The notes under the pieces are model-generated. The model was given only the letters and a program-made list of their open reading frames with translations. It was not told the DNA's origin and did not search any database. A DNA stretch of 64,000 nt from Bacteroidales bacterium (GTDB lineage Bacteria; Bacteroidota; Bacteroidia; Bacteroidales; Prolixibacteraceae), in contig JAAYDJ010000013.1 of the NCBI GenBank assembly GCA_012729335.1, positions 1-64,000 of the forward strand, given 5' to 3'. The position numbers and the translations under genes are program-made. Position 1 is the first letter of the stretch; every line of letters starts with the position of its first letter. Shown here piece by piece: positions 25,956 to 33,668 of this stretch.

Positions 25956-27434
25956 ATGAAAGACCACCATTTCCTGGCTTTTGACCTTGGGGCGTCAAGC
26001 GGAAGGGCCATCCTGGGAACCCTCTCCGGGGAAAAACTGACCCTGACCGAAGTCCACCGTTTTCCCAACCAGATGCATCTGCTCCACGGCCACTACTTCT
26101 GGAACATCTACACCCTTTTCAGCGAGCTGAAAACGGGACTGGCCAAATGTGTCAGGGAGCTGAACATCAAACCTGAGGCCATCGGAATCGACACCTGGGG
26201 CGTCGATTATGCCCTGGTGACCGCCGACGGCCATCTGGCAGGGCTCCCTTTTGCTTACCGCGACGGAAGAACCGACGAAAGCATGAAGCAGTTCTTTGAG
26301 ATCCTCTCCAGGAAGGAGACTTATCTCCTGTCGGGAATCCAGTTCATGCAATTCAACACCCTTTTCCAGCTGTTTTCAGCCATCAGGTCGGAGCTTGAAA
26401 CCATGAAGATTGCCCGTTCACTGCTTTTCACCCCCGATGTGCTCAACTTTTTGTTTACGGGAATCCGCAAAAACGAATATACCATAGCCAGCACCTCCCA
26501 GATGTTAAAAGCGGGAAAACCGGAATGGGAGTTCCGGCTTCTTGATGCGGCGGGCATTCCCCGCGATCTGGTCGAGGAGATCATTCTTCCCGGGAATGTA
26601 CTGGGGCCCCTGCTGCCTGAGGTCTGTGCCGAAACGGGGTGTGACCCGGTTCCCTGCATGGCCGTGGCCTCCCACGACACCGCTTCGGCCATCGCCGCTG
26701 TTCCGGCAGAGGAGGGTACCTGGGCATACATCAGCTCGGGCACCTGGTCCCTGATGGGCATCGAAAGCCCTGAACCCCTGGTCACAGAAGAGACCCTGGC
26801 CCTGAATTTCACTAACGAGGGAGGGATCGACGGCACCACGCGCTTTCTGAAGAACATCATGGGGCTGTGGCTCATCCAGGAATGCAAGAGACAGTGGGAC
26901 CTGGAGGGCAATCTCTCCTGGAGCGACATTGTGGAGATGGCCCGAAGAGCCACTCCCTTTGTCAGCCTGGTCGACCCCGATGACCAGAGCTTTCTCAACC
27001 CGGCCGATATGCCGGCGGCCATCCGTGCCTACTGTGCCAGAACAGGACAGCCTGTGCCGGTATCACAGGCGGCCATCGCCCGCTGCATTTATGAGAGTCT
27101 GGCACTGAAGTATAAATTCACCCTCGAACAAATCGAGAAGGTGGTTAAAAAACCAGTGGAGAAGATCCATATCATCGGGGGCGGCGCCAACAACCGGTTT
27201 CTTTGCCAGCTCACGGCCAATGCCACGGGCCTGCCCGTACTGGCCGGGCCGGTGGAAGCCACCGCCATCGGAAACATCCTGCTGCAGGCCAGGGGACTCG
27301 GTTACCTCGAATCACGCACCGAAATGAGACAGATCGTCTCCGGCTCCTTCGGCGTCATCCAGTACCTGCCCGCCAACACCCGCGACTGGGAGGAGAACTA
27401 CCTCCGCTTCAAGCTGCTCCTGCAAATGGTCTAG
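25956..27434 (+). CDS. rhaB: Rhamnulokinase (FGGY carbohydrate kinase)
   Basis: A 492-residue FGGY kinase with the phosphate-binding start DLGASSGRA (10-18), the sugar-site GIDTWGVDYALV, and the C-terminal signature beginning IIGGGANNRF near residue 405. It is the RhaB type, phosphorylating L-rhamnulose to L-rhamnulose 1-phosphate in the cytoplasm; length is normal. Rhamnose isomerase and aldolase are not in the window. Its TAG overlaps the corA stop on the opposite strand through the palindrome CTAG at 27431-27434. It could also act on related 6-deoxyketoses such as fuculose, given the isolated fucI gene elsewhere, but that is speculation. Confidence 0.9.
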   Translation: MKDHHFLAFDLGASSGRAILGTLSGEKLTLTEVHRFPNQMHLLHGHYFWNIYTLFSELKTGLAKCVRELNIKPEAIGIDTWGVDYALVTADGHLAGLPFAYRDGRTDESMKQFFEILSRKETYLLSGIQFMQFNTLFQLFSAIRSELETMKIARSLLFTPDVLNFLFTGIRKNEYTIASTSQMLKAGKPEWEFRLLDAAGIPRDLVEEIILPGNVLGPLLPEVCAETGCDPVPCMAVASHDTASAIAAVPAEEGTWAYISSGTWSLMGIESPEPLVTEETLALNFTNEGGIDGTTRFLKNIMGLWLIQECKRQWDLEGNLSWSDIVEMARRATPFVSLVDPDDQSFLNPADMPAAIRAYCARTGQPVPVSQAAIARCIYESLALKYKFTLEQIEKVVKKPVEKIHIIGGGANNRFLCQLTANATGLPVLAGPVEATAIGNILLQARGLGYLESRTEMRQIVSGSFGVIQYLPANTRDWEENYLRFKLLLQMV

Positions 27435-28363
27435 AACCACCTTCGCCGCCTGAAAAGAAAGATCCCCAGGGCCGACAGGGAAAGGGAAAACAACAATATG
27501 AGATAAAAAGACCATTTCCATCCCTCCAGGTGATTGGGGACATTCATGCCATAGAGGCTGGCAATCAGTGTGGGAATCATCAGAATGATCGAAATGGAGG
27601 TGAGTCTTTTCATCACCACGTTCAGATTATTGGAAATGACCGATGCAAAAGCATCCATCATGCCGGCCTGGATATCGGAGTAGATCTGCGCCATTTCCAG
27701 GGCCTGACGCGTCTCAATCACGGCGTCTTCCAGAAGATCCTCGTTGGTCTCATCCAGGTTATAGCGCTTTGAATTCTTCAGTTTGAACAGCACCAGCTCG
27801 TTCCCCTTGAGAGAGGTGATGAAGAACACCAGGCATTTCTCCATTTTGAGCAGCTGGTTGAGTTCCTCATTACGAATCGACTTCTCCAGTTCGCGTTCGA
27901 TCGCCGAGGTTTGCTGGTTGATCTGTTTGAGGTATCTGAGGTATAATTGGGCCGAGCGCATGGAAAGCCTGAGCATGAAATTAAAGACGTCAGAAACCTG
28001 CTCCTTGTGCTCTCTGTAGAGCGAAGGCAGTTCCGCGGGTAAAATCTCATTGGGGCTGCCACAAAGGGTCACGGTATACCTGGAAGTCATGAAAACCCCC
28101 AGGGGAATGGTCTGAAAGGGGATGCCATTGTTGGAAACCACCACCGGAATGCGCAGAATGACCAGCGAGAAATCATCGTCAAATTCAACACGCGGCCTTT
28201 CATCAGGGTCCAGGATGTCAGAAATGATTTCGGCGGGCATCCCGAATTCCCTTTGAATCCGTTCTGTTTCCGCGGGTGTGGGTTGGGTCACGTTGATCCA
28301 GCTGTTCTGCCCCGCCGCCGGCAACTCTACATGCCCGCCAAGGCTACGGAAGATTCTGATCAT
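27431..28363 (-). CDS. corA: CorA-family magnesium/divalent cation channel
   Basis: A 310-residue inner-membrane protein with a long cytoplasmic N-terminal domain, a helical stalk and two C-terminal membrane segments. The pore signature GMN is at residues 272-274 (SLYGMNVPN), followed by the second helix (SFYLILLFSLSLSALGIFLF) and a basic tail FRRRRW. It matches the short CorA type common in Firmicutes and Bacteroidota. The N-terminus MIRIFRSLGG fits the family, which supports the ATG at 28363 even though a terminator-like hairpin and T-run end immediately before it. The leader also carries a promoter and a 16-codon ORF, so expression is likely controlled at the RNA level. Confidence 0.9.
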   Translation of the reverse strand: MIRIFRSLGGHVELPAAGQNSWINVTQPTPAETERIQREFGMPAEIISDILDPDERPRVEFDDDFSLVILRIPVVVSNNGIPFQTIPLGVFMTSRYTVTLCGSPNEILPAELPSLYREHKEQVSDVFNFMLRLSMRSAQLYLRYLKQINQQTSAIERELEKSIRNEELNQLLKMEKCLVFFITSLKGNELVLFKLKNSKRYNLDETNEDLLEDAVIETRQALEMAQIYSDIQAGMMDAFASVISNNLNVVMKRLTSISIILMIPTLIASLYGMNVPNHLEGWKWSFYLILLFSLSLSALGIFLFRRRRWF

Positions 28364-28399
28364 AAAAAAAGCCTCCTAGTAATACGGCCGGGGAGGCTT
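28364..28399 (-). terminator. Terminator-type hairpin flush with the corA start codon
   Basis: AAGCCTCC (28369-28376) pairs with GGAGGCTT (28392-28399) over a 15-base loop. On the minus strand the 3' arm runs straight into TTTTTTT and then the corA ATG. The placement is that of an attenuator or ribosome-site block, because no full gene ends upstream on this strand. Confidence 0.65.
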
Positions 28400-28410
28400 A
28401 AACGCACACC

Positions 28411-28461
28411 CTAACCGCAGGTGAATACTCTCGTTTGTTGATGATACGGGCCGTCGTCCAT
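28411..28461 (-). CDS. Candidate leader peptide upstream of corA
   Basis: ATG at 28461-28459 opens a 16-codon ORF (MDDGPYHQQTRVFTCG) that stops with TAG 12 bases before the hairpin arm. It lies about 25 bases after the start expected from the -7 element at 28494-28501. The location between promoter and terminator-type hairpin is that of a regulatory leader peptide. Translation is not shown by the sequence alone; there is no strong Shine-Dalgarno site, which is common in this phylum. Confidence 0.4.
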   Translation of the reverse strand: MDDGPYHQQTRVFTCG

Positions 28462-28493
28462 GTGAATGATGATGTTGCTGATTTTAATGGTCA

Positions 28494-28501
28494 CAAAGGT
28501 A
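28494..28501 (-). promoter_or_regulatory. -7 element for the corA leader
   Basis: Minus-strand TACCTTTG, an exact TAnnTTTG match. An ATT sits 19 bases upstream in the -33 position. The predicted message has a leader of about 120 bases. Confidence 0.55.
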
Positions 28502-28641
28502 ACCGTTACTTTTTCTCCGGAATCCCTTCCCCCGGAAAATTTCCTTAAAGAATTGTTAAATATGCGGGGTTTTGAACCGCTGTCGCCGATGCCGGCGCTG
28601 TAAAAAAGAGTGTTCCGGTGCGGGAAAGTGTGAAAAGCTGC

Positions 28642-28649
28642 TAATTTTG
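28642..28649 (+). promoter_or_regulatory. -7 element for the crcB riboswitch transcript
   Basis: TAATTTTG, an exact TAnnTTTG match, ending 3 bases before the riboswitch-like element begins. Transcription would start at the aptamer's first stem. Confidence 0.6.
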
Positions 28650-28652
28650 TAT

Positions 28653-28714
28653 CAGGCGATAAGGTCTGCTTTAAAGTGCCTGGTCCCGGATTCAGGCTGA
28701 GGACATCTCGTGTC
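28653..28714 (+). ncRNA. Fluoride riboswitch (crcB motif)-like aptamer
   Basis: The element carries GGCGATAAGG at 28655-28664, AAAGTGCC and GGCTGAGGACATCTC, in the order and spacing of known fluoride riboswitches (compare GGCGATGAGGCC ... GGGCTGATGGCC in the Thermotoga example). Stem GCCTG (28678-28682) with CAGGC (28693-28697) is perfect, AGGC (28654-28657) can pair with GCTT (28669-28672), and AGGTC (28662-28666) can form the pseudoknot with GACAT (28702-28706). GACA 28702-28705 can instead pair with TGTC 28711-28714, a plausible switching hairpin. It lies 20 bases before crcB. Fluoride binding relieves repression in known members. Confidence 0.72.
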
Positions 28715-28734
28715 ACCCACAATCCGTATTGAAA

Positions 28735-29118
28735 ATGGTTAAGACGCTGGCATTTATTGGTTTTGGCGGGTTCCTCGGGAGCATCACCCGATATCTGATT
28801 TCCAGGTATTTCCAGCTGCACCTCGCTGCCCTTTTCCCCTGGGGCACCTTTGTGGTGAACCTGGCGGGCTGTTTCCTCCTCGGAGTAGTGTACAGCCTCT
28901 CCGAGAAGGGGAACCTTCTCTCTCCCGAATTGCGCCTTTTCCTGGCCGTGGGATTCTGCGGAGGATTCACCACCTTTTCCACTTTCTCCCATGACGCGCT
29001 CATGCTGGCCCAACAGCAGGAATGGCTTCGCTTCTCCCTTTACGCTTCTCTCTCCTTTTTCCTGGGATTGGCTGCCGTGTTTGCCGGAAAAATTGTCATC
29101 CAACTCCTTTGGCCATGA
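28735..29118 (+). CDS. crcB: Fluoride channel CrcB/Fluc
   Basis: A 127-residue membrane protein with four hydrophobic helices, starting MVKTLAFIGFGGFLGSITRY. The Fluc hallmarks are present: GTFVVNLAGCFLLG in helix 2 and GFCGGFTTFSTFS in helix 3, which forms the fluoride path. It forms dual-topology dimers in the inner membrane that let fluoride escape. The ATG at 28735 is preferred to an upstream TTG. It is preceded by a fluoride-riboswitch-like element and overlaps the DUF190 gene by 4 bases (ATGA), so both are one operon. Confidence 0.94.
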   Translation: MVKTLAFIGFGGFLGSITRYLISRYFQLHLAALFPWGTFVVNLAGCFLLGVVYSLSEKGNLLSPELRLFLAVGFCGGFTTFSTFSHDALMLAQQQEWLRFSLYASLSFFLGLAAVFAGKIVIQLLWP

Positions 29119-29486
29119 ATGAGACCACTGACCACTATCTTTTGAGGATTTTTGTCGGTTCCTCCGACAAGGTCAACCAGCAGCTCCTGTACGAATACCT
29201 CGTTTTCCAGGCCAAGAAACAGGGATTGGCGGGGGCCACGGCCGTCAAGGGTGCAATGAGTTACGGAGCCAGCTCAGTCATTCACTCGTACAAGTTCTGG
29301 GAAACCCTCGACAAGGTTCCGGTGATCGTGGAGATCGTGGATGAGCTTTCCAGGATCAACCACTATTGGGAAACCGTGAAACCGGTGCTGGAAGGGGTGC
29401 GTTACGGCTGCCTGGCGACCCTTGACAGGACCACGGTCCTCATGTACAAATCGGGAAAACTAAGGCCGGCACCACCCGGCATCTGA
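29115..29486 (+). CDS. DUF190 protein, CrcB partner
   Basis: A 123-residue cytoplasmic protein starting MNETTDHYLLRIFVGSSD. The DUF190 pattern is clear: LRIFVGSSDKVN, LYEYLVFQAKKQGLAGATA, GAMSYGASSVIHS, and PVIVEIVDELSRIN. The family has a PII-like ferredoxin fold and is very often encoded beside crcB; a regulatory or assembly role is assumed but not proven. It overlaps crcB by 4 bases (start ATGA), which makes translational coupling likely. Confidence 0.88.
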   Translation: MNETTDHYLLRIFVGSSDKVNQQLLYEYLVFQAKKQGLAGATAVKGAMSYGASSVIHSYKFWETLDKVPVIVEIVDELSRINHYWETVKPVLEGVRYGCLATLDRTTVLMYKSGKLRPAPPGI

Positions 29487-29593
29487 CCCCGGTCCCTTCC
29501 TCCGCCAATGAAGGCTGCAGCCATTGCCGGCGGGGAGAAGCCTGACGGCCCAGCCCGCCGTCTCTCTGTGTAAAATCCTTAATTCACTACAGA

Positions 29594-31066
29594 ATGAAAA
29601 AATACACCATTTCACGCAGGAATTTCCTGAAGACCACGGCTGCTACCACGGCTGCGGTAACCCTGATGCCCCTGGGAGGCTGTAATGTGGAGAAGACCCC
29701 TGCCCCCATGACACGCAAATTCGGGAAACACGATTTCATGGTCACTACCCTGGGATTGGGAGGACAGGCTTCCATCCAGTGGACCCCGGAAGGAGTGGAT
29801 CCGGTGGCCATCATCCTCAAGGCTTTTGATTTAGGGATTAACTACTACGATACATCGAACCTGTATGGCCCCAGCCAGCGGAACTTTCACGAGGCTTTCC
29901 GCAGGCTTCATCTGATACCGGGAGAGGAGGGGTATGACAGGGAGCTGCGCAGCCGCATCTGGCTGACCTCCAAAACCTGCATGCGCTGGGGCAATCCAGG
30001 CTGGGAACCCCGTGAAAACGTCAGCAACTGGTCAAACGGGGAACATGTGCAGTGCGCTGTTGACGACCTGAAACGCACCCTGACCCAGGTTTTCGGCGAC
30101 GGGGAGGGGAATTACCCCGAAGGGGCTTACCTCGACATGATCCTTATCCATACCCTGCACAACAGCGCCGAGGTGGATGTCCTCTATGAAGGGCTGGAGA
30201 CTCCCCTGGACCCTGAAGGTCATTTCGGGGCCCTGGTGGCATTGCGCGATTTCCGTGACGGCACCAACCTCACCGGCATGAATCCCCGGAATGAAAAGCT
30301 GATCCGCCACATCGGCTTCTCGGGGCACAGCAATCCTCCGGCCATGATGGACATGATTCAGCGCGACGAATGGGATCTCCTCGGGGGATTGCTGGTGGCC
30401 ATCAATGCCAATGACCGGCTGATGTTCAACATGCAGCACAATGTCATTCCCGTGGCCGAAGCCAAAGGAATGGGCATCATCGGCATGAAGGCCTTTGCCG
30501 ATGCGGCCATGTACCACAAGGAACCCGGCTGGTCCAGCAAACCCGAACATGTCTACCTGAAGGTGGGCGACCCGGCGCTTCCCAGCCGCCCCCTTATTGA
30601 ATACGCCCTGACCACACCGGGGGTCCATACCCTCATCACGGGCATCGGCCATATCGATGAGGATCCCCTCCGGTGCCAGCTGGTTCAGAATTTTTACGCG
30701 GCCCAGATCACCCCCGACGGATTGTCACCGGATGAAAGGGGAAAAATCGAACAGCTGGCTGCCGGCATCAAGGAGGGTAAAACCAATTACTTCCAGATGG
30801 CCAGAACCGGGCTTTCCGGCCCCCGGGAACTCCGGAAAACAGAAGAGGACGGGAAGATCCTTCTCTCCTGGCAGACGGCCTATGCCGGCGACGATCCCAT
30901 TGTACGCTACGAGGTACTGGTCAACGGAGTAGCGGCGGCGGAAGTGACCCACCACCCCCAGCTCCTGCGCAAGAAACCATTCAGCTGTGAAATTCCTGAG
31001 GGGGAAACGGTGGTGGTGGCTGCCATCGACGCTGCAGGAAACAGAGCGGAAAGCCTTCTGGCCTGA
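29594..31066 (+). CDS. Tat-exported aldo/keto reductase with a C-terminal fibronectin-III-like domain
   Basis: A 490-residue protein with a twin-arginine signal SRRNFLK (7-13) and a following hydrophobic stretch that ends LGGC, so it may also be lipidated. Residues about 40-400 form an aldo/keto-reductase barrel (GKHDFMVTTLGLGG, NYYDTSNLYGPSQ, WLTSKTC, GFSGHS, GIIGMKAFAD, EYALTTPGVHTLITG). Residues about 412-490 read as a beta-sandwich of fibronectin-III type (KILLSWQTAYAGDDPIVRYE through VVVAAIDAAGNRAES). Tat export means the NADP cofactor could be loaded before transport. Such Tat-type oxidoreductases are frequent in Bacteroidota and planctomycetes and often act on sugars. The substrate is unknown. 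Confidence 0.82.
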   Translation: MKKYTISRRNFLKTTAATTAAVTLMPLGGCNVEKTPAPMTRKFGKHDFMVTTLGLGGQASIQWTPEGVDPVAIILKAFDLGINYYDTSNLYGPSQRNFHEAFRRLHLIPGEEGYDRELRSRIWLTSKTCMRWGNPGWEPRENVSNWSNGEHVQCAVDDLKRTLTQVFGDGEGNYPEGAYLDMILIHTLHNSAEVDVLYEGLETPLDPEGHFGALVALRDFRDGTNLTGMNPRNEKLIRHIGFSGHSNPPAMMDMIQRDEWDLLGGLLVAINANDRLMFNMQHNVIPVAEAKGMGIIGMKAFADAAMYHKEPGWSSKPEHVYLKVGDPALPSRPLIEYALTTPGVHTLITGIGHIDEDPLRCQLVQNFYAAQITPDGLSPDERGKIEQLAAGIKEGKTNYFQMARTGLSGPRELRKTEEDGKILLSWQTAYAGDDPIVRYEVLVNGVAAAEVTHHPQLLRKKPFSCEIPEGETVVVAAIDAAGNRAESLLA

Positions 31067-31212
31067 CCGGAGTATACTCCATTTCCGGGCTCCCTGTGGA
31101 TGGGAGTCTACCACATCACGTTTACAGCTTTCCTGAGCTGCCCGCCCTTCACCCCCCAGGTTTTCAGATGACCTGCAGGGGATTACCCATGCACGGAGGT
31201 CTCCGGCCAGGT

Positions 31213-32406
31213 TTATTCGACGTAAAGGACCAGCCCCTTGAGGTATTCCCCTTCGGGGTGGTAAATGCTCACAGGATGGTCGGCAGGCTGTGTGAGCTGA
31301 TGGAGAATACGGACCTGCCGGCGGCTGAGGGCGGCACCACTGAACACCGCTTCCCGGAATCGGTCGCGTGCGACGGTCTGCGAACAGGAAAAGGTGAAGA
31401 GCAGGCCCCCCGGGCGAATCAGTTCCATGGCTTTGGCGTTGATCCGTTTGTAGGCTTTCAGGGCCTGGGGCAGCGCTTCCTGGTGTTTGGCAAACGCCGG
31501 AGGGTCAAGAATGATCAGATCGTATTTTCCGCCCATCCCATTCATAAAGGCGAAGGCGTCGGCGGCGAATGCCTCGTGGCGCCCGTCACCCGGAAAATTA
31601 AGGCCGGCGTTGACATGGCTCATCTCCACGGCGCTCCGGGAGGCATCCACAGAATGGACCAGTGCGGCTCCCCCCCGCAGGGCATACACCGAGAAACCCC
31701 CGGTATAGCAAAACATGTTCAGGACGTGTCGTCCCTGGCTGTACTGGCCAACGAGCTGCCGGTTCTCACGCTGGTCGATGAAAAAGCCGGTCTTCTGGCC
31801 TGTTTCCCAGTCGACACGGAAGCGGAGCCCGTGTTCGGTCACCTCATGGGGCACCTGTGCCCTTCCCGACAGGTAGCCGTCGCGGGGATCGAGGCCCGCC
31901 TTATAGGGAACGGTTTTTTCGCTCTTATCGTAGACGGCGGACAGGGCCCCGCCCATCACCTCGCCCAGAGCCCGGGCAATCTCCCCGCGGGCAAGGAACA
32001 TTCCCGCACTGTGGGCCTGGAGGACCACCACCCCGTTATAGTAATCGCAGATGAGCCCCGGCAGGCCATCTCCTTCCCCGTGTATCAGCCTGAAAACATC
32101 ATTCCCGGGCTGCCCGGTGAGTCCCGCCCGGCGACGCACTTCCAGAGCGGAGGCGATCCTCTCTGTCCAGAAATCCGGCCCCGGGGGCTCCTCCCCGAAG
32201 GTGAGCATCCGCACGGCAATCGAACCGATCTGGTAATGGCCCCATCCCAAACTCTTTCCCTCCCGTGACATGACTTGCACCACCTCCCCCTCACGGAGCC
32301 CCGGTGGCAGATGACCTATGGCCCCCGAAAACACCCAGGGATGAAAACGCAGCAACGACTGCTCCTTGCCCGACTTTAGCCCTATCACGGGCAGGGAACG
32401 GTTCAT
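31213..32406 (-). CDS. rlmI: RlmI-like 23S rRNA cytosine-5 methyltransferase
   Basis: A 397-residue class I SAM methyltransferase with an N-terminal PUA-like domain (LLRFHPWVFSGAIG) and a Rossmann core. Motif I is VLNMFCYTGGFSVYA near residues 228-242, the acidic SVDASRSAVE follows, and the catalytic-region motifs LDPPAFAK and FSCSQ are in place. It matches RlmI, which methylates C1962 of 23S rRNA, and its Bacteroidota relatives. It overlaps the exonuclease gene by 4 bases (ATGA), and the DUF5063, exonuclease, methyltransferase order is a conserved operon in the phylum. Confidence 0.9.
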   Translation of the reverse strand: MNRSLPVIGLKSGKEQSLLRFHPWVFSGAIGHLPPGLREGEVVQVMSREGKSLGWGHYQIGSIAVRMLTFGEEPPGPDFWTERIASALEVRRRAGLTGQPGNDVFRLIHGEGDGLPGLICDYYNGVVVLQAHSAGMFLARGEIARALGEVMGGALSAVYDKSEKTVPYKAGLDPRDGYLSGRAQVPHEVTEHGLRFRVDWETGQKTGFFIDQRENRQLVGQYSQGRHVLNMFCYTGGFSVYALRGGAALVHSVDASRSAVEMSHVNAGLNFPGDGRHEAFAADAFAFMNGMGGKYDLIILDPPAFAKHQEALPQALKAYKRINAKAMELIRPGGLLFTFSCSQTVARDRFREAVFSGAALSRRQVRILHQLTQPADHPVSIYHPEGEYLKGLVLYVE

Positions 32407-32999
32407 GGCAACAGCTGTTGAAGTTTGTCATAAATCAGCAGGGAGGCCCAGGCATCGGTGGAGGCATAGGCCATTTGCGGCGCAGTGAGCTGGTCGGCTT
32501 CCCAGTTAGAGAGTTGCTGGGACTTGGAAACCCGGAACCCCAGCAGGATGGCGCTCAGCTTTTTAAGGCTGAAATCCCTGATGCCCAGGGACTGGGCCTG
32601 GTCCTGTAATTCGATGAACCCCCCCGGCCGGAAGGGCACTATTTTCTGCAGGGCCTTCAGATCATCACGGATGGCCACGCCGGCCTTGAGTACACCCGGA
32701 TCGGCCAGCAACTGCTTCAAATCAGGAGGAATACCCGTCTTCTTCACCCTGAAGAGATATGCTTTTTGATGTGTCGACAACTGAAGAAGGGCCACCTGGT
32801 GGTTGTCGCCCTTCCGGAAGGAGGGTTTCGTCTCTGTGTCAAACCCCAGTACGGGATACCCGCGGAGTTCCCTGACAGCCTCATGCACTCCGGCGGGGCT
32901 CTCCACAACCACCATTTCTCCTTCGAACTGCCGCAACGGCAATTCCGCCACCTCTTCCTTCGAGATGGACTCCCTGACCATGTCTGGCATGTCACTCAT
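32403..32999 (-). CDS. DEDDy 3'-5' exonuclease domain protein
   Basis: The start at 32999 (MSDMPDMVRES) gives 198 residues, overlaps the DUF5063 stop by 8 bases, and avoids an upstream extension without protein-like character. The RNase D/WRN-type exonuclease motifs are complete: FDTETKPSF (Asp, Glu), GVAIRDDLKAL (Asp) and YASTDAWASL with the Tyr-x-x-x-Asp of the DEDDy subgroup. It has no HRDC or helicase domain, so it is a stand-alone exonuclease that trims nucleic acid 3' ends. The partner genes suggest RNA or ribosome-related work, but DNA cannot be excluded. Confidence 0.88.
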   Translation of the reverse strand: MSDMPDMVRESISKEEVAELPLRQFEGEMVVVESPAGVHEAVRELRGYPVLGFDTETKPSFRKGDNHQVALLQLSTHQKAYLFRVKKTGIPPDLKQLLADPGVLKAGVAIRDDLKALQKIVPFRPGGFIELQDQAQSLGIRDFSLKKLSAILLGFRVSKSQQLSNWEADQLTAPQMAYASTDAWASLLIYDKLQQLLP

Positions 33000-33609
33000 G
33001 GTTTTCCCCAAAAAAACGGTCCACCCAACCGGAGGTCCCCCTGCGGCCTTCCGGGTGTTCCGTTGGTTTCTTCTCCCCCACCTCCAGGTCACCGCTGAAA
33101 ACCAGCTGATGCAGGGCCCGCAGCACATTCACCAGCCGCTGACCCCAGAATTCCCCGAAATGGGCCCGGCATTCGGCCAGGGCGTCGTTCATCACCTCTT
33201 CATTGCCCAAACTGTAAGAGGTCAGAAAATCCTTCAGATCCTGGTAGATGTCGAGAAGGCTTTCAGAGATACTGGCCGTAACGGCCTCCGTTCCGAACTG
33301 AAGCTCCGGGTCGAAAACCTCCTGGTAGGTGTCATATTCCCCGAGCAATACGGCCCATTTCTGGAGATGAAGATTATACTCCATTTCGGTCACATACTTC
33401 TCCAGAGGCTCCTCACTCACGGTGTCTACCGGGGGCAAAAGGGAGGCCTTGAAGTATAGCAGGGGCAGCAATTTCCGGGTAAGATCGGCCAGAGCGGGAA
33501 GAGGATACCCCCCGGGCGCCTCTATAAGGCGGCAGAACTCGCTGGCCACCGCCACAAACTCCACCACATTCCGGCCATATACCACGCTGTTTAATCCATT
33601 GTTCTCCAT
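32992..33609 (-). CDS. DUF5063 protein
   Basis: A 205-residue, mostly helical, acidic protein: MENNGLNSVVYGRNVVEFVAVASEFC opens the family pattern, and LTRKLLPLLYFKASLLPPV and VEKYVTE-type segments follow. It belongs to DUF5063, found mainly in Bacteroidota. No catalytic motif is visible. The last 30 residues are charged and Pro/Gly-rich. It is the first gene of the three-gene operon with the exonuclease and RlmI, overlapping the exonuclease by 8 bases, so it may be an accessory factor to them. A promoter element lies 19 bases upstream. Confidence 0.75.
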   Translation of the reverse strand: MENNGLNSVVYGRNVVEFVAVASEFCRLIEAPGGYPLPALADLTRKLLPLLYFKASLLPPVDTVSEEPLEKYVTEMEYNLHLQKWAVLLGEYDTYQEVFDPELQFGTEAVTASISESLLDIYQDLKDFLTSYSLGNEEVMNDALAECRAHFGEFWGQRLVNVLRALHQLVFSGDLEVGEKKPTEHPEGRRGTSGWVDRFFGENHE

Positions 33610-33628
33610 TTTTCAGAATATAACCCGG

Positions 33629-33636
33629 CAAAATTA
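33629..33636 (-). promoter_or_regulatory. -7 element of the DUF5063-exonuclease-rlmI operon
   Basis: Minus-strand TAATTTTG, an exact match, 19 bases before the ATG at 33609. Confidence 0.5.
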
Positions 33637-33668
33637 AGAAAAACCCCCATTCCCTTCCTTCAGGCTCT

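Noticed and set aside
28411-29103. A 230-codon minus-strand ORF opposite crcB
   Set aside because: It overlaps the riboswitch and crcB in antisense and has no protein-like features. Only its last 16 codons are kept as a candidate corA leader peptide.
31069-31080. Perfect palindrome GGAGTATACTCC just after the aldo/keto reductase stop
   Set aside because: A single 12-base palindrome without T-run, second copy or linked regulator; could be chance.
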